Source of the DNA: CAYZGU01 sp964478165
GTDB taxonomy: Bacteria; Poribacteria; WGA-4E; JAJDTR01
Assembly: GCA_964478165.1 (NCBI GenBank)
Contig: CAYZGU010000014.1
Span: 62,001 to 126,000 of the forward strand
Length of the DNA stretch: 64,000 nt
Direction: 5' to 3'
Shown here: positions 38,823 to 48,634 of the stretch, piece by piece
Layout of the letters: each line of letters begins with the position of its first letter
Position numbering within the stretch: the stretch's first letter is position 1
Program-made: the position numbers and the translations under genes
The notes under the pieces: model-generated
The model's input: only the letters and a program-made list of their open reading frames with translations
Told to the model about the DNA's origin: nothing
Database searches by the model: none

Positions 38823-40182
38823 TAAAACTCAACATTCTTAGCTCACCTGGGAGATTTTATAAATGAACCTCCGTATCATCAGGATGATGTTGAGTGGTAA
38901 ACGGTGTTTTTGATTTTCTTTCAAATAGCGGCATTGAGAATGCTTTATCCAAGAAACGCGACCCCGTTACACAGAGTTTCGATAATGGTAACTCTCAGGT
39001 CTGTGGCCTGAATGGAGTTGCGACTTCTGGATAGTAACTTTGTCCTGTCAAATCTGGTCCAATTTGCTGTGGATTTGCATGCCCGAAAATGTGGTTTTCG
39101 CAGACACGAATTCGCACAGTTTCTCATGCTCGACATTACTTCAAAATCTCATGAAACAAGAAAGTCTGAGATGGTCGGAGTTATGTGCCTCTCCATCAAA
39201 CCAAAGTATCCGCCGTCAACTCCTGATTGGTATAAATTGGTAAAGCTTTGGGCACTCGTCTATGGCACTTCGTCTTTGGTCAAAACCAAGGAGGTACGTA
39301 ATTTCTATCGTGATGGCAAGGTTGTATTTACTTTGTAATCCATAAGGCGTACGTAGGCATTTGAAGTAGGCGCAGAAGCACCACATGTGGGGCAGCACGT
39401 AAAAGAACGTTCTCTTCTTGATTCCTATTGCCTCGTTTTACCGAAAATATCCGTATTGGAAGTTCTTGCACCCACGACCAATGGACAGGCAAGACAACGT
39501 CTAGGCGATCCTAATTCGATAGATTCTGGTACCGATGATCATGAAATCGTTCGGCGCCCAAGATGGGACGAACAAAATTGTGTTTGGTTGAACGGCTTCA
39601 TACGCTCTGTATTGAAACGGGGCCTTGTAGTAGATTTGCCAATGATTCGGGGAAAAAGTACTCTCATAGACCCATGTATTCAGGGCCATGTTGGTGGTTA
39701 CAGCACCCTTATCCAATTTCATTGCGACGGCACATGTGGCTGGTATTTCCTGCTGAATCTATCTGGCAGGATTCAGCAGGAAATAATTTGAGGTCTACAC
39801 CTACGGGTCACAGACTTATGTCAGAATTGACGTGGAAGATTAAGGTCTTATTGGCCGCTAAAGAGAAGTGCAAGAGCCTGTCTTGGTAGTATGAGCCACG
39901 ATACGCTTCAGAAAGTTGTCGTCAACCAATGCGAAATCGAGTACAGAGAACACAAGAAATGTTTGCTCTTAACTTCGGTCGAAGTCTTATGAAAAGAACT
40001 GCTATGGACTGTTGTATGTATTTGGCTTTATCAAATCGTTGATGTCTGAACCCATTCTCGCGGTTGTTTTTGCCTATGGGGACGCGAAAACTTTTGCTCT
40101 AGCCTTTTGAAGTGTGGGAAGCGTTTTAGAATCGCTCGGAGTTCTGAATCGGTTGCGTTAATGTCTGAGGGTGTGTCGAGTT
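38823..40182. other. Intergenic region with a perfect hairpin
   Basis: About 1.36 kb lies between rmlB and the beta-hydroxyacid dehydrogenase gene. Frames present are short and show no family motifs. The one structured element is the hairpin at 39744-39785. Confidence 0.4.
39744..39785. repeat. Perfect 16-bp inverted repeat (hairpin)
   Basis: TATTTCCTGCTGAATC (39744-39759) pairs perfectly with GATTCAGCAGGAAATA (39770-39785) across a 10-base loop. It lies mid-gap, about 400 bases from the nearest gene end, and no T-run follows. This is too perfect for chance, and it is not an obvious terminator of a neighbouring gene. Confidence 0.8.
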
Positions 40183-41076
40183 TTACGATCTTGCGGGAAA
40201 GGTCAGGTCGGAAATTCCTGATTTGTCCAATTCTCCCTTGCCAACCTCAATCATCCTGTCATATTGCCTTTTTGTTGCTTCGGTAAGCGGTAAGTCCAAG
40301 GCGGCCGATCTGCCAAGGGCAAGCGCGATTCCCGAATCCTTCGCCGCGTGGGCTGAAGAGAAGTAGCACTCGTGGTCTCGATTTTCCATATCCTTCCCAT
40401 CAGTTTCTAGCACTCGGGAGTTTGCTCCCGTCTGTGCGAAGACTTCCTGCAACATTCCCAAATCCAGGCCTAATGCTGCCCCAAGCCCCAGACCCTCCGC
40501 AAGTCCTGCCGTGTTGATATTCATAACCATATTCACCAGAGCTTTGACCTGTGCTGCCCGTCCTGATTCGCCGATGTAACGAAGTGAAACACTCATCGAA
40601 TCGAGGATTGGGCGTGCCCGGTCAAAGGCGACTTCGCTACCAGCACACATTAGATAAAGTGTCCCCTCGCGGGCTTGTGTGATACTGGATGCCATACAAC
40701 CTTCGAGGCTTTGGGCGCCATGCGCTTCCAAAAGTTGTTCCACTTCAACATGAACCTGTGGCGAAACTGTCGCGCAGTTGACAAACAGGTTTCCCCCGGC
40801 TTCTTGCAGTAAACTGTCATCAGCATGCTCAGAAAAGATCTGTCGCATCGCGCTGTCATCAGTTACAACTGTGATTATGTAGTCAGCGGTACGGGATACT
40901 CTTCCCAGTTGATCTGTGGTCTCAGCACCAATTTCCTTTGCGAGTGCCTCTGCTCGGTCTGCAACGGCATCATATAAAATAACGACCTGAAATCCCTCGT
41001 CATTTAAGCGTCGGGCAATATTACTTCCCATTCTACCGACACCAACAACCCCTATTCTGTAGCCTGATTTTTCCAT
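40183..41076 (-). CDS. NAD(P)-dependent beta-hydroxyacid dehydrogenase (3-hydroxyisobutyrate dehydrogenase family)
   Basis: This 297-residue protein has a Rossmann domain with GxGxxG at G12, G14 and G17 (GVGRMG) and the family's all-alpha C-terminal domain. The catalytic lysine is K178 in QVKALVNM. Where the usual substrate motif DAPVSGG is expected, the sequence reads EGCMASS (125-131), so the substrate probably differs from classic 3-hydroxyisobutyrate or tartronate semialdehyde. It stands alone, divergent from lutABC. Tartronate semialdehyde reduction would fit with the glycerate kinase elsewhere in the window, but that is only a guess. Confidence 0.85.
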   Translation of the reverse strand: MEKSGYRIGVVGVGRMGSNIARRLNDEGFQVVILYDAVADRAEALAKEIGAETTDQLGRVSRTADYIITVVTDDSAMRQIFSEHADDSLLQEAGGNLFVNCATVSPQVHVEVEQLLEAHGAQSLEGCMASSITQAREGTLYLMCAGSEVAFDRARPILDSMSVSLRYIGESGRAAQVKALVNMVMNINTAGLAEGLGLGAALGLDLGMLQEVFAQTGANSRVLETDGKDMENRDHECYFSSAHAAKDSGIALALGRSAALDLPLTEATKRQYDRMIEVGKGELDKSGISDLTFPARS

Positions 41077-41508
41077 GCTTCCCTTGTTTATTGTCTTGTT
41101 GCTTACATCCGTTCTGTGAAATCGGTCAACTTGGCGGTCTCAGGGCCCTATGAATGAAGGGGACCTAGGCTCGGTTGCAAGTGACTGCACTTCTGAGAAG
41201 TTTATCACAAGTGCAACAGAAAATACAATCAAAAGATTCTGTGCACATAGATTTTTCCATTAACGTGGTGGAATCAAGAGACGCAGAAACTGAACAGTAT
41301 CCGAATCAAGTTTAGCATTTTTGAGCGAAACCTCTTCGCAAAGGAGAGCAGTTGTGTCGTCGATGACCGGTAGTTGTGATGTTCTCCATGAGAAACTCCG
41401 GTCAAATCTCGGTAGATTGCTATTATCGGTTGTGAATATGGCGGGTTTGGTATAAAATTAGAGGGGATTTTCAAAACTAGTGAATGACTTTGCAAAATGG
41501 AGTGACCA
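41077..41508. other. Divergent intergenic region
   Basis: About 430 bases between the beta-hydroxyacid dehydrogenase and lutA contain a candidate lut promoter at 41430-41458 and no gene. Confidence 0.4.
41430..41458 (+). promoter_or_regulatory. Candidate promoter of the lut operon
   Basis: TTGTGA (41430-41435) and TAAAAT (41453-41458) are 17 bases apart, about 50 bases before the lutA start. It is a moderate match to sigma70 boxes. Confidence 0.4.
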
Positions 41509-42237
41509 ATGACACAGCCGAAACGTGTGGCTTTATGTGTGACATGCTTGGTTGATCAAATCTTACCAGAGGTAGGCGTTGCTACAGTTCAATTGCTGCG
41601 ACGTGCCGGATATTTGGTTGATTTTCCCGAATCACAAACTTGTTGTGGACAGCCATTTTTTAATAGCGGATTTCGAGGTGAGGCGGTTGATCTGGCAAAG
41701 CGAACAGTAGGGATTTTTGAAGAGTATGAAGCGGTAGTGCTTCCCAGTGGTTCCTGCGCAACGATGATTAAGGTCGAGTATCCCCATCTATTCGTGGAAA
41801 GTCCAAGATGGCACAAGCGGGCGTTGCAGCTGGCGGCTAAAACATATGAGTTAAGTGAGTTCTTAGTACGTTACGCCAAGTGGAAACCGGATCAGGTTTC
41901 GAATCGGCTTAAACTCACTTATCATGATTCTTGTCATATGTGTCGTCTTCTTGGTGTAAGGAACGAGCCTCGGCAATTACTTGAAACCGCTGGTGCATCT
42001 ATGTCAGAAATGTCAGAATCCGACCGTTGCTGTGGATTTGGTGGCTTGTTTTCCGTTCGTATGCCAGAAGTGTCCAATGCAATGACCTCTGAGAAACTCC
42101 GGCAGGCGAGTGAGTGCGGTGCTGATGTCTTGGTCACATCAGACCCCGGCTGCCTTACGCAGTTGCGAGGATTGGCGGCCAGGAATTCCGTTAAGGTGGA
42201 GCATTTGGCTACTGTAGTGGAGGAGATGACCCGGTGA
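41509..42237 (+). CDS. lutA: L-lactate utilisation iron-sulfur oxidoreductase subunit
   Basis: This 242-residue protein has two cysteine-rich CCG domains: CVTCLVDQ with TCCGQPFFNSG (about 10-55), and YHDSCHMCRLLG with RCCGFGGLFS (about 144-185). This is the LutA/GlpC-type iron-sulfur subunit of the LutABC complex that oxidises L-lactate to pyruvate. GGAG precedes ATG 41509. Its TGA overlaps the GTG start of lutB (GTGA), giving a tightly coupled operon with standard A-B-C order. A neighbouring lactate permease is absent. Related complexes may act on other 2-hydroxyacids such as glycolate. Confidence 0.93.
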   Translation: MTQPKRVALCVTCLVDQILPEVGVATVQLLRRAGYLVDFPESQTCCGQPFFNSGFRGEAVDLAKRTVGIFEEYEAVVLPSGSCATMIKVEYPHLFVESPRWHKRALQLAAKTYELSEFLVRYAKWKPDQVSNRLKLTYHDSCHMCRLLGVRNEPRQLLETAGASMSEMSESDRCCGFGGLFSVRMPEVSNAMTSEKLRQASECGADVLVTSDPGCLTQLRGLAARNSVKVEHLATVVEEMTR

Positions 42238-43646
42238 CGATGACATTTTCGAAATTCCGTGCGCATGCGAAGATTGCTATTGAAGATCCGCAGCTGCAGA
42301 GAGCTCTTGAGGATGGGACCGGGAAATTGTGGGAGCAACGTCGCTTAACGCTCGATGAACTTCCAAATTCTGAAGCTTTACGAGATCACTTCAAGTTGAT
42401 TCGATCTGCGACGCTACAAAATTTGGCCAAGCATCTAGAGCGGTTTGAGAAAGAGGCAACGGAGGCTGGTGCGAGTGTGCACTGGGCGCGTGATGGGGAG
42501 GAAGCGCGTGATATTATCGTTTCAATTGCGCGGAATCACGGGGTCAAGCTAGCAACGAAAAGCAAGTCCATGGTATCCGAAGAAATTCATCTCAACGAAG
42601 CATTGGCCGACGCAGGTGTAGAGGCTGTTGAAACCGATTTGGGAGAGTTTATTGTTCAATTGGCGCAAGAGACTCCCTCTCATATTATTGCTCCGGCCAT
42701 TCACAAGACCCGGTACCAGGCAGCAGAATTGTTAAGTAAAGTTGCTGGACGACCGTTGTCAGCGGAAGATCTTTCTTCGCTCACAGGTGAAGCGAGACGG
42801 GTATTGCGCGAGCGATTCTTGACAGCCGGAATGGGTATCTCCGGGGGCAACATGGTGGTTGCCGAAACCGGTAGCATTGTCTTAGTAACAAACGAGGGAA
42901 ATGGTCGCATGGTCACTTCTGTTCCTCCTGTACATGTCGCGCTTGTCGGTATCGAGAAAGCAGTTCCGACCTGGAATGATGCCGCTGTCTGGCTATCACT
43001 TTTGGCGCGGAGCGCTTCTGGACAACCACTCTCGATCTATACGAGTGTCATTACGGGACCAGCTCGCGAGAGCGACCTCGATGGTCCTGAGGAGGTACAT
43101 GTTGTGCTTTTAGATAACGGTCGAAGTGAATTGGTAGGAACAAAGTATGAAGAAGTGTTGCAATGTATACGTTGTGGCGCTTGTCTCAACGTGTGTCCGG
43201 TATATCGTGAAGCAGGTGGACATTCATACGGCAGTCCCTATCCGGGTCCTATCGGTGCAGTGGTCACACCACTGTTGTTGGGCCGTGAAGATTATGAGGC
43301 ACTGCCGCACGCCAGTTCACTTTGCGGGGCGTGCAAAGATGTATGTCCGGTGCGAATCGATCTGCCGAGAATGCTGCTTGAGCTGCGCGCGGACCAGGTG
43401 ACGGAAGGGGCTTTACCGTGGGTGGAAAGGAAGGCTGAAGAAGTTGGGGCGTTTGTGTTAGGCCACGAAAGACTGATGCGCTTCATGATGAAAGCCGTCA
43501 GGTTGGCGCAACGTCCTTTCGCACGGAATGGAATTCTACGTCTGCCTCAACGGTTAAATCCTTCTCTTGAGCGGGAATTACCTATTTTGTCGAAACGTTC
43601 CTTTCGGGATATGTGGAAATCTGGCGAACTGGAGAAGGTGCGATGA
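42234..43646 (+). CDS. lutB: L-lactate utilisation iron-sulfur protein
   Basis: This 470-residue LutB homologue has an N-terminal LUD domain (about 60-300; includes SKSMVSEEIHLNEAL, HKTRYQAAELL and GNMVVAETGSIVLVTNEGNGR). Two ferredoxin-like clusters follow, CIRCGACLNVCPV (near 311-323) and CGACKDVCPV (near 363-372). It transfers electrons from the lactate-oxidising complex. The start is GTG 42234, overlapping the lutA stop; ATG 42240 is an alternative. Its stop overlaps the lutC start (ATGA). Length is typical for the family. Confidence 0.94.
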   Translation: MTMTFSKFRAHAKIAIEDPQLQRALEDGTGKLWEQRRLTLDELPNSEALRDHFKLIRSATLQNLAKHLERFEKEATEAGASVHWARDGEEARDIIVSIARNHGVKLATKSKSMVSEEIHLNEALADAGVEAVETDLGEFIVQLAQETPSHIIAPAIHKTRYQAAELLSKVAGRPLSAEDLSSLTGEARRVLRERFLTAGMGISGGNMVVAETGSIVLVTNEGNGRMVTSVPPVHVALVGIEKAVPTWNDAAVWLSLLARSASGQPLSIYTSVITGPARESDLDGPEEVHVVLLDNGRSELVGTKYEEVLQCIRCGACLNVCPVYREAGGHSYGSPYPGPIGAVVTPLLLGREDYEALPHASSLCGACKDVCPVRIDLPRMLLELRADQVTEGALPWVERKAEEVGAFVLGHERLMRFMMKAVRLAQRPFARNGILRLPQRLNPSLERELPILSKRSFRDMWKSGELEKVR

Positions 43647-44272
43647 ATTCACGAGACGAAATCCTCGGGCGTTTGAGAGAAAGGGAATCAGCGGCAAATC
43701 TTCCTGGCGCTTGGAAGTCAGAGCGTAATTTTCCAGATCTGGTGTTGCGTTTTACGGAATCGTTGACCAAGGCGAAAGGCGAAGTTCGCCGATTGGAGAA
43801 TCTGAAATCCGCGTTGACAGAAGTGGACAGAATACTGCATGAAGTTTCCGCAAAAACCGTTGTTGTCAATGATGAACCACCGTTTTCAGACTTTAGCCCG
43901 GTGGAACGGTGGCCCACTTGTGAATGGCACTTGGCTGGAGAGACTACGGGGAATCTTCGCGATTTCTGTGCACGAGCAGATGTAGGGCTGTCGGCTGTTC
44001 AGGGCGCGCTCGCTGAGACTGGCAGTCTTATTGTTCACAGTGGGGATGGGAAGAGTCGGCTGGCCACGCTGCTACCTCCGATTCATGTTGCGCTTGTCCC
44101 TGTTTCTTGCCTCGTACCCGATATCTTCATTTGGGCCGCTGCCCGCAACGGAGAAATGCCCGCTAACCTCATCCTCATAAGTGGTCCGAGCAAATCGGCA
44201 GATATAGAATTTACGTTGACACTGGGTGTTCACGGTCCCCGACGCTTAATTGCTGTATTATATGAGGGATGA
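43643..44272 (+). CDS. lutC: L-lactate utilisation LUD-domain protein
   Basis: This 209-residue LUD-domain protein has the family blocks VGLSAVQGALAETGSLIV and LATLLPPIHVALVP, and an ISGPSKSADIEF...VHGPRRL end. It is the third subunit of the lactate-oxidation complex. ATG 43643 overlaps the lutB TGA by an ATGA and begins with the usual MNSRDEILGRLR helix; an upstream in-frame start at 43613 inside lutB is less likely. It completes a compact lutABC operon. Confidence 0.93.
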   Translation: MNSRDEILGRLRERESAANLPGAWKSERNFPDLVLRFTESLTKAKGEVRRLENLKSALTEVDRILHEVSAKTVVVNDEPPFSDFSPVERWPTCEWHLAGETTGNLRDFCARADVGLSAVQGALAETGSLIVHSGDGKSRLATLLPPIHVALVPVSCLVPDIFIWAAARNGEMPANLILISGPSKSADIEFTLTLGVHGPRRLIAVLYEG

Positions 44273-44751
44273 GGGTGCCAGAATCTCTTTCAGGCTGTGG
44301 TAGCATGTCTTAGCGTTTGTTGGCTGCATGGGCGTCATTCTGAAGTCCGGTAGCGAGTTCAGTTGGGAGATGGAGACAACGGGAATCGGCCGATGGAAGA
44401 ACTAGGCTTCGCAAATGGTTTTATATTCAAGCATCTACAATGACTTAACATAGGCGACGGAAGTATACAGATTTCATTAGGTCGTTTCCGTATCATTAGG
44501 TTAACGTATGAAGTGATGGTAAGCTGATTAGCTAATTCAAGCTGTTCGGAGTTGTGGAAACCCTCTCGAGTCAAGTAGTGCGCGGAAGAATGTGCCTGAA
44601 TAGAATGAGGAAAGGTAGATCTGCTTGCAAGTTGTCCTCCATGAAATCTACAGGGTGTGGCCGGATGCGTAATTCTTTTAAGCTCTACAAACCTACCTCG
44701 GATAAGCACTAGATTCATGTCTGATTGAAACCGAAAACACTGGGAGTAAAC
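44273..44751. other. Intergenic region
   Basis: About 480 bases between lutC and pdxA with no recognisable gene or structured element. The last 10 bases include the GGGAG used by the pdxA start. Confidence 0.4.
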
Positions 44752-45762
44752 GTGGCAAAGCCGACAATCGGAATTACGATGGGGGATGCGGCGGGTATCG
44801 GTCCCGAAATAATAATTAAGGCGTGCGACGACGAGAGCATCTACCAGGTTTGTAAGCCGCTTGTTATCGCGGACGCGAAGATTCTGGAAAAGGCCAAACG
44901 CTTTCTAGGCAGCCAAATAGAGATTTGTCCAGTAGATTCAGTAGTAGCTGGCCGATATGAACCGGGAACGCTAGACTGTTTGGATCTCGACGTGCTTACT
45001 GCCGATATTCCCTTTGGACAAGTTTCGGCCTCTGCAGGACACGCGGCATATCGTTGTGTCGAAAAAGCAATTGCTCTGGCAAATGTTGGTGAGGTAGACG
45101 CAGTTTGTACCGCGCCTCTGAACAAGGAATCCATTCATAAAGCCGGTTATTCCTACCCCGGGCACACTGAAATTCTTGCAGCATTGACCAATACTGAAGA
45201 CTATGCTATGATGTTCACATCACCGAATTTGAAAGTCATATTGGTAACCATTCACGTTGGTGTTCTGGATGCTGTCCGGATGATTACGCTTGAGCGTGTT
45301 TACAAGACAATCTCTCTGGCTGATATGTCACTGCGTCGGATGGGTTTTGCTTCACCGAGAATTGGGGTTTGCGGTGTCAATCCGCACGCAGGTGAGGGCG
45401 GGTTGTTCGGCCGTGGTGAGGAAGAGGAAAAAATTGCGCCTGCAGTCGATCTTGCTGCAGAAGAAGGCATCGACGCTGTCGGGCCGCTTGCAGCTGATAC
45501 TCTTTTCTACCGTGCGCGGCGCGGTGACTTTGACATCGTCGTGGCCATGTTTCACGATCAGGGTTTGGCCCCAATTAAGGTTCTAGGCATGGAAGTCGCA
45601 GTCAATGTCACAGTTGGATTACCTGTTATCCGTACGAGTGTTGATCACGGTACAGCGTTTGACATTGCTGGTAAAGGTGTTGCAGACGAAACTAATATGA
45701 AAGCGGCCATCTGTCAGGCGGCGGAACTAGTGCGAGCAAACACAAAGTGGGTGGAAAAGTAG
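44752..45762 (+). CDS. pdxA: 4-hydroxythreonine-4-phosphate dehydrogenase family protein
   Basis: This 336-residue NAD-dependent metal dehydrogenase matches PdxA, which oxidises 4-phosphohydroxy-L-threonine in pyridoxal phosphate synthesis. MGDAAGIGPEI is at 10-20. Metal ligands are H168 (TIHVG), H212 (NPHAGEGG) and H268 (MFHDQGLAP), with H138 in YPGHTE. The C-terminal VGLPVIRTSVDHGTAFD block is intact. GTG 44752 is preferred because GGGAG lies about 6 bases upstream and family homology starts at AKPTIGITMGD. The adjacent TIM-barrel gene leaves open a PdxA2-like catabolic role on a phosphorylated sugar acid. Confidence 0.9.
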   Translation: MAKPTIGITMGDAAGIGPEIIIKACDDESIYQVCKPLVIADAKILEKAKRFLGSQIEICPVDSVVAGRYEPGTLDCLDLDVLTADIPFGQVSASAGHAAYRCVEKAIALANVGEVDAVCTAPLNKESIHKAGYSYPGHTEILAALTNTEDYAMMFTSPNLKVILVTIHVGVLDAVRMITLERVYKTISLADMSLRRMGFASPRIGVCGVNPHAGEGGLFGRGEEEEKIAPAVDLAAEEGIDAVGPLAADTLFYRARRGDFDIVVAMFHDQGLAPIKVLGMEVAVNVTVGLPVIRTSVDHGTAFDIAGKGVADETNMKAAICQAAELVRANTKWVEK

Positions 45763-45814
45763 TTTTGATTTAGGCTCTGTAAAGCTCAGTACGGCATCCA
45801 GGAAGGGGACATTT

Positions 45815-46498
45815 ATGAATTCTGAGCTTATCGTTATGTTGACATGCAACGATGAGACGGTTGAGAACGCTTTCGACCTGTTCAAGGAAATGAAGGACAC
45901 TCCGGTGAAGCATTGGGGGTTTAAGGACGTTGGTCTTCCGAAGGATGAGATGAAAGAATTGGTCCAAGCGATGTTGGGTGCAGAAAAGACGACCTATCTT
46001 GAGGTGGTAAGTCTTACAGAGGACGAAGGATTGGAGGCGGCGAAACTTGCGGTTGAGTCGGGCTTTGATGTCCTGATGGGAACCGTTTTCTTCGACTCGA
46101 TAAATGAATATCTTAAAGACAAATCGCTTGCCTACTATCCGTTTTCAGGGCATGTTCACGGTCGCCCCAGTGTTTTGGAGGGCCATCTGGAAGACATCGT
46201 TTCTCATGCCCAGCAGCTAGAAGACAAGGGCGTAGACGGCCTAGATCTCCTTACCTACCGGTATCGCGGTGATGGAACAGGCCTTCTACACGCGGTGGTC
46301 GAAGCTACGAATATACCTGTCGTTTCGGCTGGAAGTGTCGCGTCTTACGAACGCATTAATGAGGTGTCAAGTGCCAATGCATGGGGATTTACCATTGGCA
46401 CTGCGTTCTTCGAAGGGAGGTTTGTAGTAGAAGGCTCTTTTAGGGACAATGTGACAAGTGTGTTGGCCTGGCTGCAAGCAGAACCTGCATCTGATTGA
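45815..46498 (+). CDS. Predicted (beta/alpha)8-barrel protein, phosphate-binding type
   Basis: This 227-residue soluble protein has alternating strand-helix units. The C-terminal half carries PVVSAGSVASYERINEV (about 168-184), followed by WGFTIGTAFFEGRF (about 191-204). That is the phosphate-gripping arrangement of HisA-, TrpF- and ThiE-like barrels. GGAAGGGG precedes ATG 45815. It starts 52 bases after pdxA, so a two-gene operon is likely. I do not recognise a named family. Co-operation with PdxA on a phosphorylated intermediate is an inference from adjacency. Confidence 0.65.
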   Translation: MNSELIVMLTCNDETVENAFDLFKEMKDTPVKHWGFKDVGLPKDEMKELVQAMLGAEKTTYLEVVSLTEDEGLEAAKLAVESGFDVLMGTVFFDSINEYLKDKSLAYYPFSGHVHGRPSVLEGHLEDIVSHAQQLEDKGVDGLDLLTYRYRGDGTGLLHAVVEATNIPVVSAGSVASYERINEVSSANAWGFTIGTAFFEGRFVVEGSFRDNVTSVLAWLQAEPASD

Positions 46499-47993
46499 CA
46501 AAAGTGATTGCTTCACGACCGCGATTCACAGACGGGTCGAACAATCCCAAAATCAAGCGTTTGCGAAAAGGATTACCCATCCTCCCGATCCCGAAATGCA
46601 AGACGGAGATTCCTGCTCTTTTATCGATTGAGGCTCAGTTCGACGTTCCTACCATGCCTGCCAAATTCAATTATTCATTTCATTAACGATGCTCGTTTGT
46701 TGTTTTATGTGTAAGTGAACTACCGACCGCATAGACCTGAAGCTCCGTCTGCGTAGTCTATGGTTCATTTGGGCGAAACATGCTTAACATGTTGTATTAG
46801 TGCGGAGGAGGTGAAAACACAACGATAGTATTTCTTCATACTCTGCATGTGAACTTAACTATTTCCCAATGGGTCCGATTTAGGCTAGGATTGCTGTTTG
46901 CACGAATCTTTTGGACTGGTATCAAGGCATCCCGGAGTGTATAGTATACCCTTGGTTCAATTAATCTAATCGAGTTGAGATACCAGGGGGGTCTAGAACC
47001 GCCCTAACAGGAAAAGTAAGACTCATGATGATCTGCAATCATTACCGTGTTTCGATGGCTAGCGGTGCATGACGCCGAAATTGCAACTGCTAATATGATG
47101 TCATCATCTTGGAGGGAGCAGATGGAGGAAATTTCCGAAGTTAAAACGAAAGGACGAGCGTTCTAATGGCGGATTCTTAAATTGATTTTATTGACTGTGT
47201 CGCATTTCGGCTAGTAACACCGACCATTTTTTTAGCGAGGATGATTGTTCTCAGTGTAGTGTTTTGAACAAGTGTAAAAGTCGGTTATCAATCTCCTCCT
47301 GAAAACCAACTGTTGCATGCCTGTCGACTTGTCAAGGGTATGTTGTGCGCGCTATTTGTAGAGGCGGGTGCATAATCCAGATGCGGAGATACGTTATTTG
47401 CGCCAATTTTGAATCTAACTAACTCAACCGTTGAAGCTGACTATACCTACTGTGACTAGCATGGTCCAACATAGCCGGGGCGGGCAGATTCTTGAGAACG
47501 GTGCTGTCTTACCAGGCCGGTTGTTTGCTTTCTGTTGTGGGAGATAGGTTGGACGTATGTGTATGGTAGAGCTAGTTGAACAGGGAACAATCTTTAAATG
47601 ATGGAGTCGCCGATGGTTTCAATGTTTGTTTCAGGCGGTTTGGTTTCAAGTGAATCCTAGTACAAATTTCGATTGGCGTTGGCTTGATGGTGCGTGCTCA
47701 AAAAGGAGAACATGATTGTCAGGTGTAGCAGTTTTGCGAAGTCAACATGAAAACTGGCGTGAAAATTAAAGCCGTTGGGAATGTGTTCGGAAGCCTAATG
47801 GCATGTGGACCTAGTTCGGAAAACGTTGTCGTGCGATTTCTTAGTCACACCTTCTTGTGGCGTCACAGTCTTAAAAAATCATCTCCCCACGATTTGCGCA
47901 GGGGAAAACACAACAGCCACAGCCATCCCTGCCACAATTCTGCCCCGTGAATACTAGGGGTAGTCATGGGATATCAGTAATTACTCGCTTTGT
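46499..47993. other. Long intergenic region
   Basis: About 1.5 kb without a credible gene in any frame. Only weak short palindromes occur (for example AACATG-CTTAA-CATGTT near 46778). I see no RNA gene. Confidence 0.45.
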
Positions 47994-48425
47994 CTATTGT
48001 TGTCCAAATCTAGTGGTTGTAAGTTGTTCTTGAATACGAACTGCAATCTCCTGAATCTCAGCCAGTGTACCTGGTTTGGTTTCCCATGGGAGGACCAGAG
48101 AATCATCTTCCCAACGTGGGATGAGATGCAGGTGAAAGTGAAACACCGACTGGAAGGCGACTTTCTCGTTCGATTGGAACAGATTGAGTCCATCTGGATT
48201 GAGAGCCAATCTAATTGCGCTCGCGATTTTCGTTCCCACTTCCATAATTTTTCCGGCGGTTGTAGGGCGAATGTCGAAGAGATTACGATAATGTTGCTTT
48301 GGGATAATCAACACGTGGCCGGGGTTACACGGATTGATATCCATAAATGCCAAAATCTTATCCTCCTCGTAAATCTTTGTTGCGGGAATATCACCTGAAA
48401 CAATCGAGCAGAAGGTACAAGCCAT
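47994..48425 (-). CDS. HIT family (histidine triad) nucleotide-binding protein
   Basis: This 143-residue HIT/HINT protein has the triad H96-x-H98-x-H100 in HFHLHLIPR and an N-terminal CTFCSIV zinc-type pair (C3, C6). NPGHVLIIPKQHYRNLFD at about 34-51 is typical. Such proteins hydrolyse adenosine phosphoramidates or AMP-linked compounds. ATG 48425 is preferred because AGGAG lies 7 bases upstream; an ATG at 48464 would add 13 residues before the conserved start. It is divergent from the cytochrome c gene. Confidence 0.92.
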   Translation of the reverse strand: MACTFCSIVSGDIPATKIYEEDKILAFMDINPCNPGHVLIIPKQHYRNLFDIRPTTAGKIMEVGTKIASAIRLALNPDGLNLFQSNEKVAFQSVFHFHLHLIPRWEDDSLVLPWETKPGTLAEIQEIAVRIQEQLTTTRFGQQ

Positions 48426-48575
48426 CTTGAACTCCTGTAGCCACTTTGTTTGGATAGGTTCCAATCGGTTGATTTCTGATACGTATATGATCTATGTGCC
48501 AACTGTTGGTCCAGTCTAGCAGACTCTGGTTGTCAAATCAAGTTTCATTCGAGAGTGCGACGTGAAACGAAGGTA

Positions 48576-48604
48576 TTGCAAATCAGTTCAGGCAGTGATA
48601 TAAT
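48576..48604 (+). promoter_or_regulatory. Sigma70-type promoter of the cytochrome c-tsaB operon
   Basis: TTGCAA (48576-48581) and a perfect TATAAT (48599-48604) are 17 bases apart and lie 30 bases before the cytochrome start. Confidence 0.7.
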
Positions 48605-48634
48605 AGCCTCAAGTGACACAGATAGGGAGAAGGT

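Noticed and set aside
39012..39338. A 108-codon open frame in the gap after rmlB
   Set aside because: No family motifs, Cys-rich random composition, and no ribosome-binding site.
46381..46412. A 10-base inverted repeat AGTGCCAATG/CATTGGCACT
   Set aside because: It lies inside the TIM-barrel gene and is explained by its codons.
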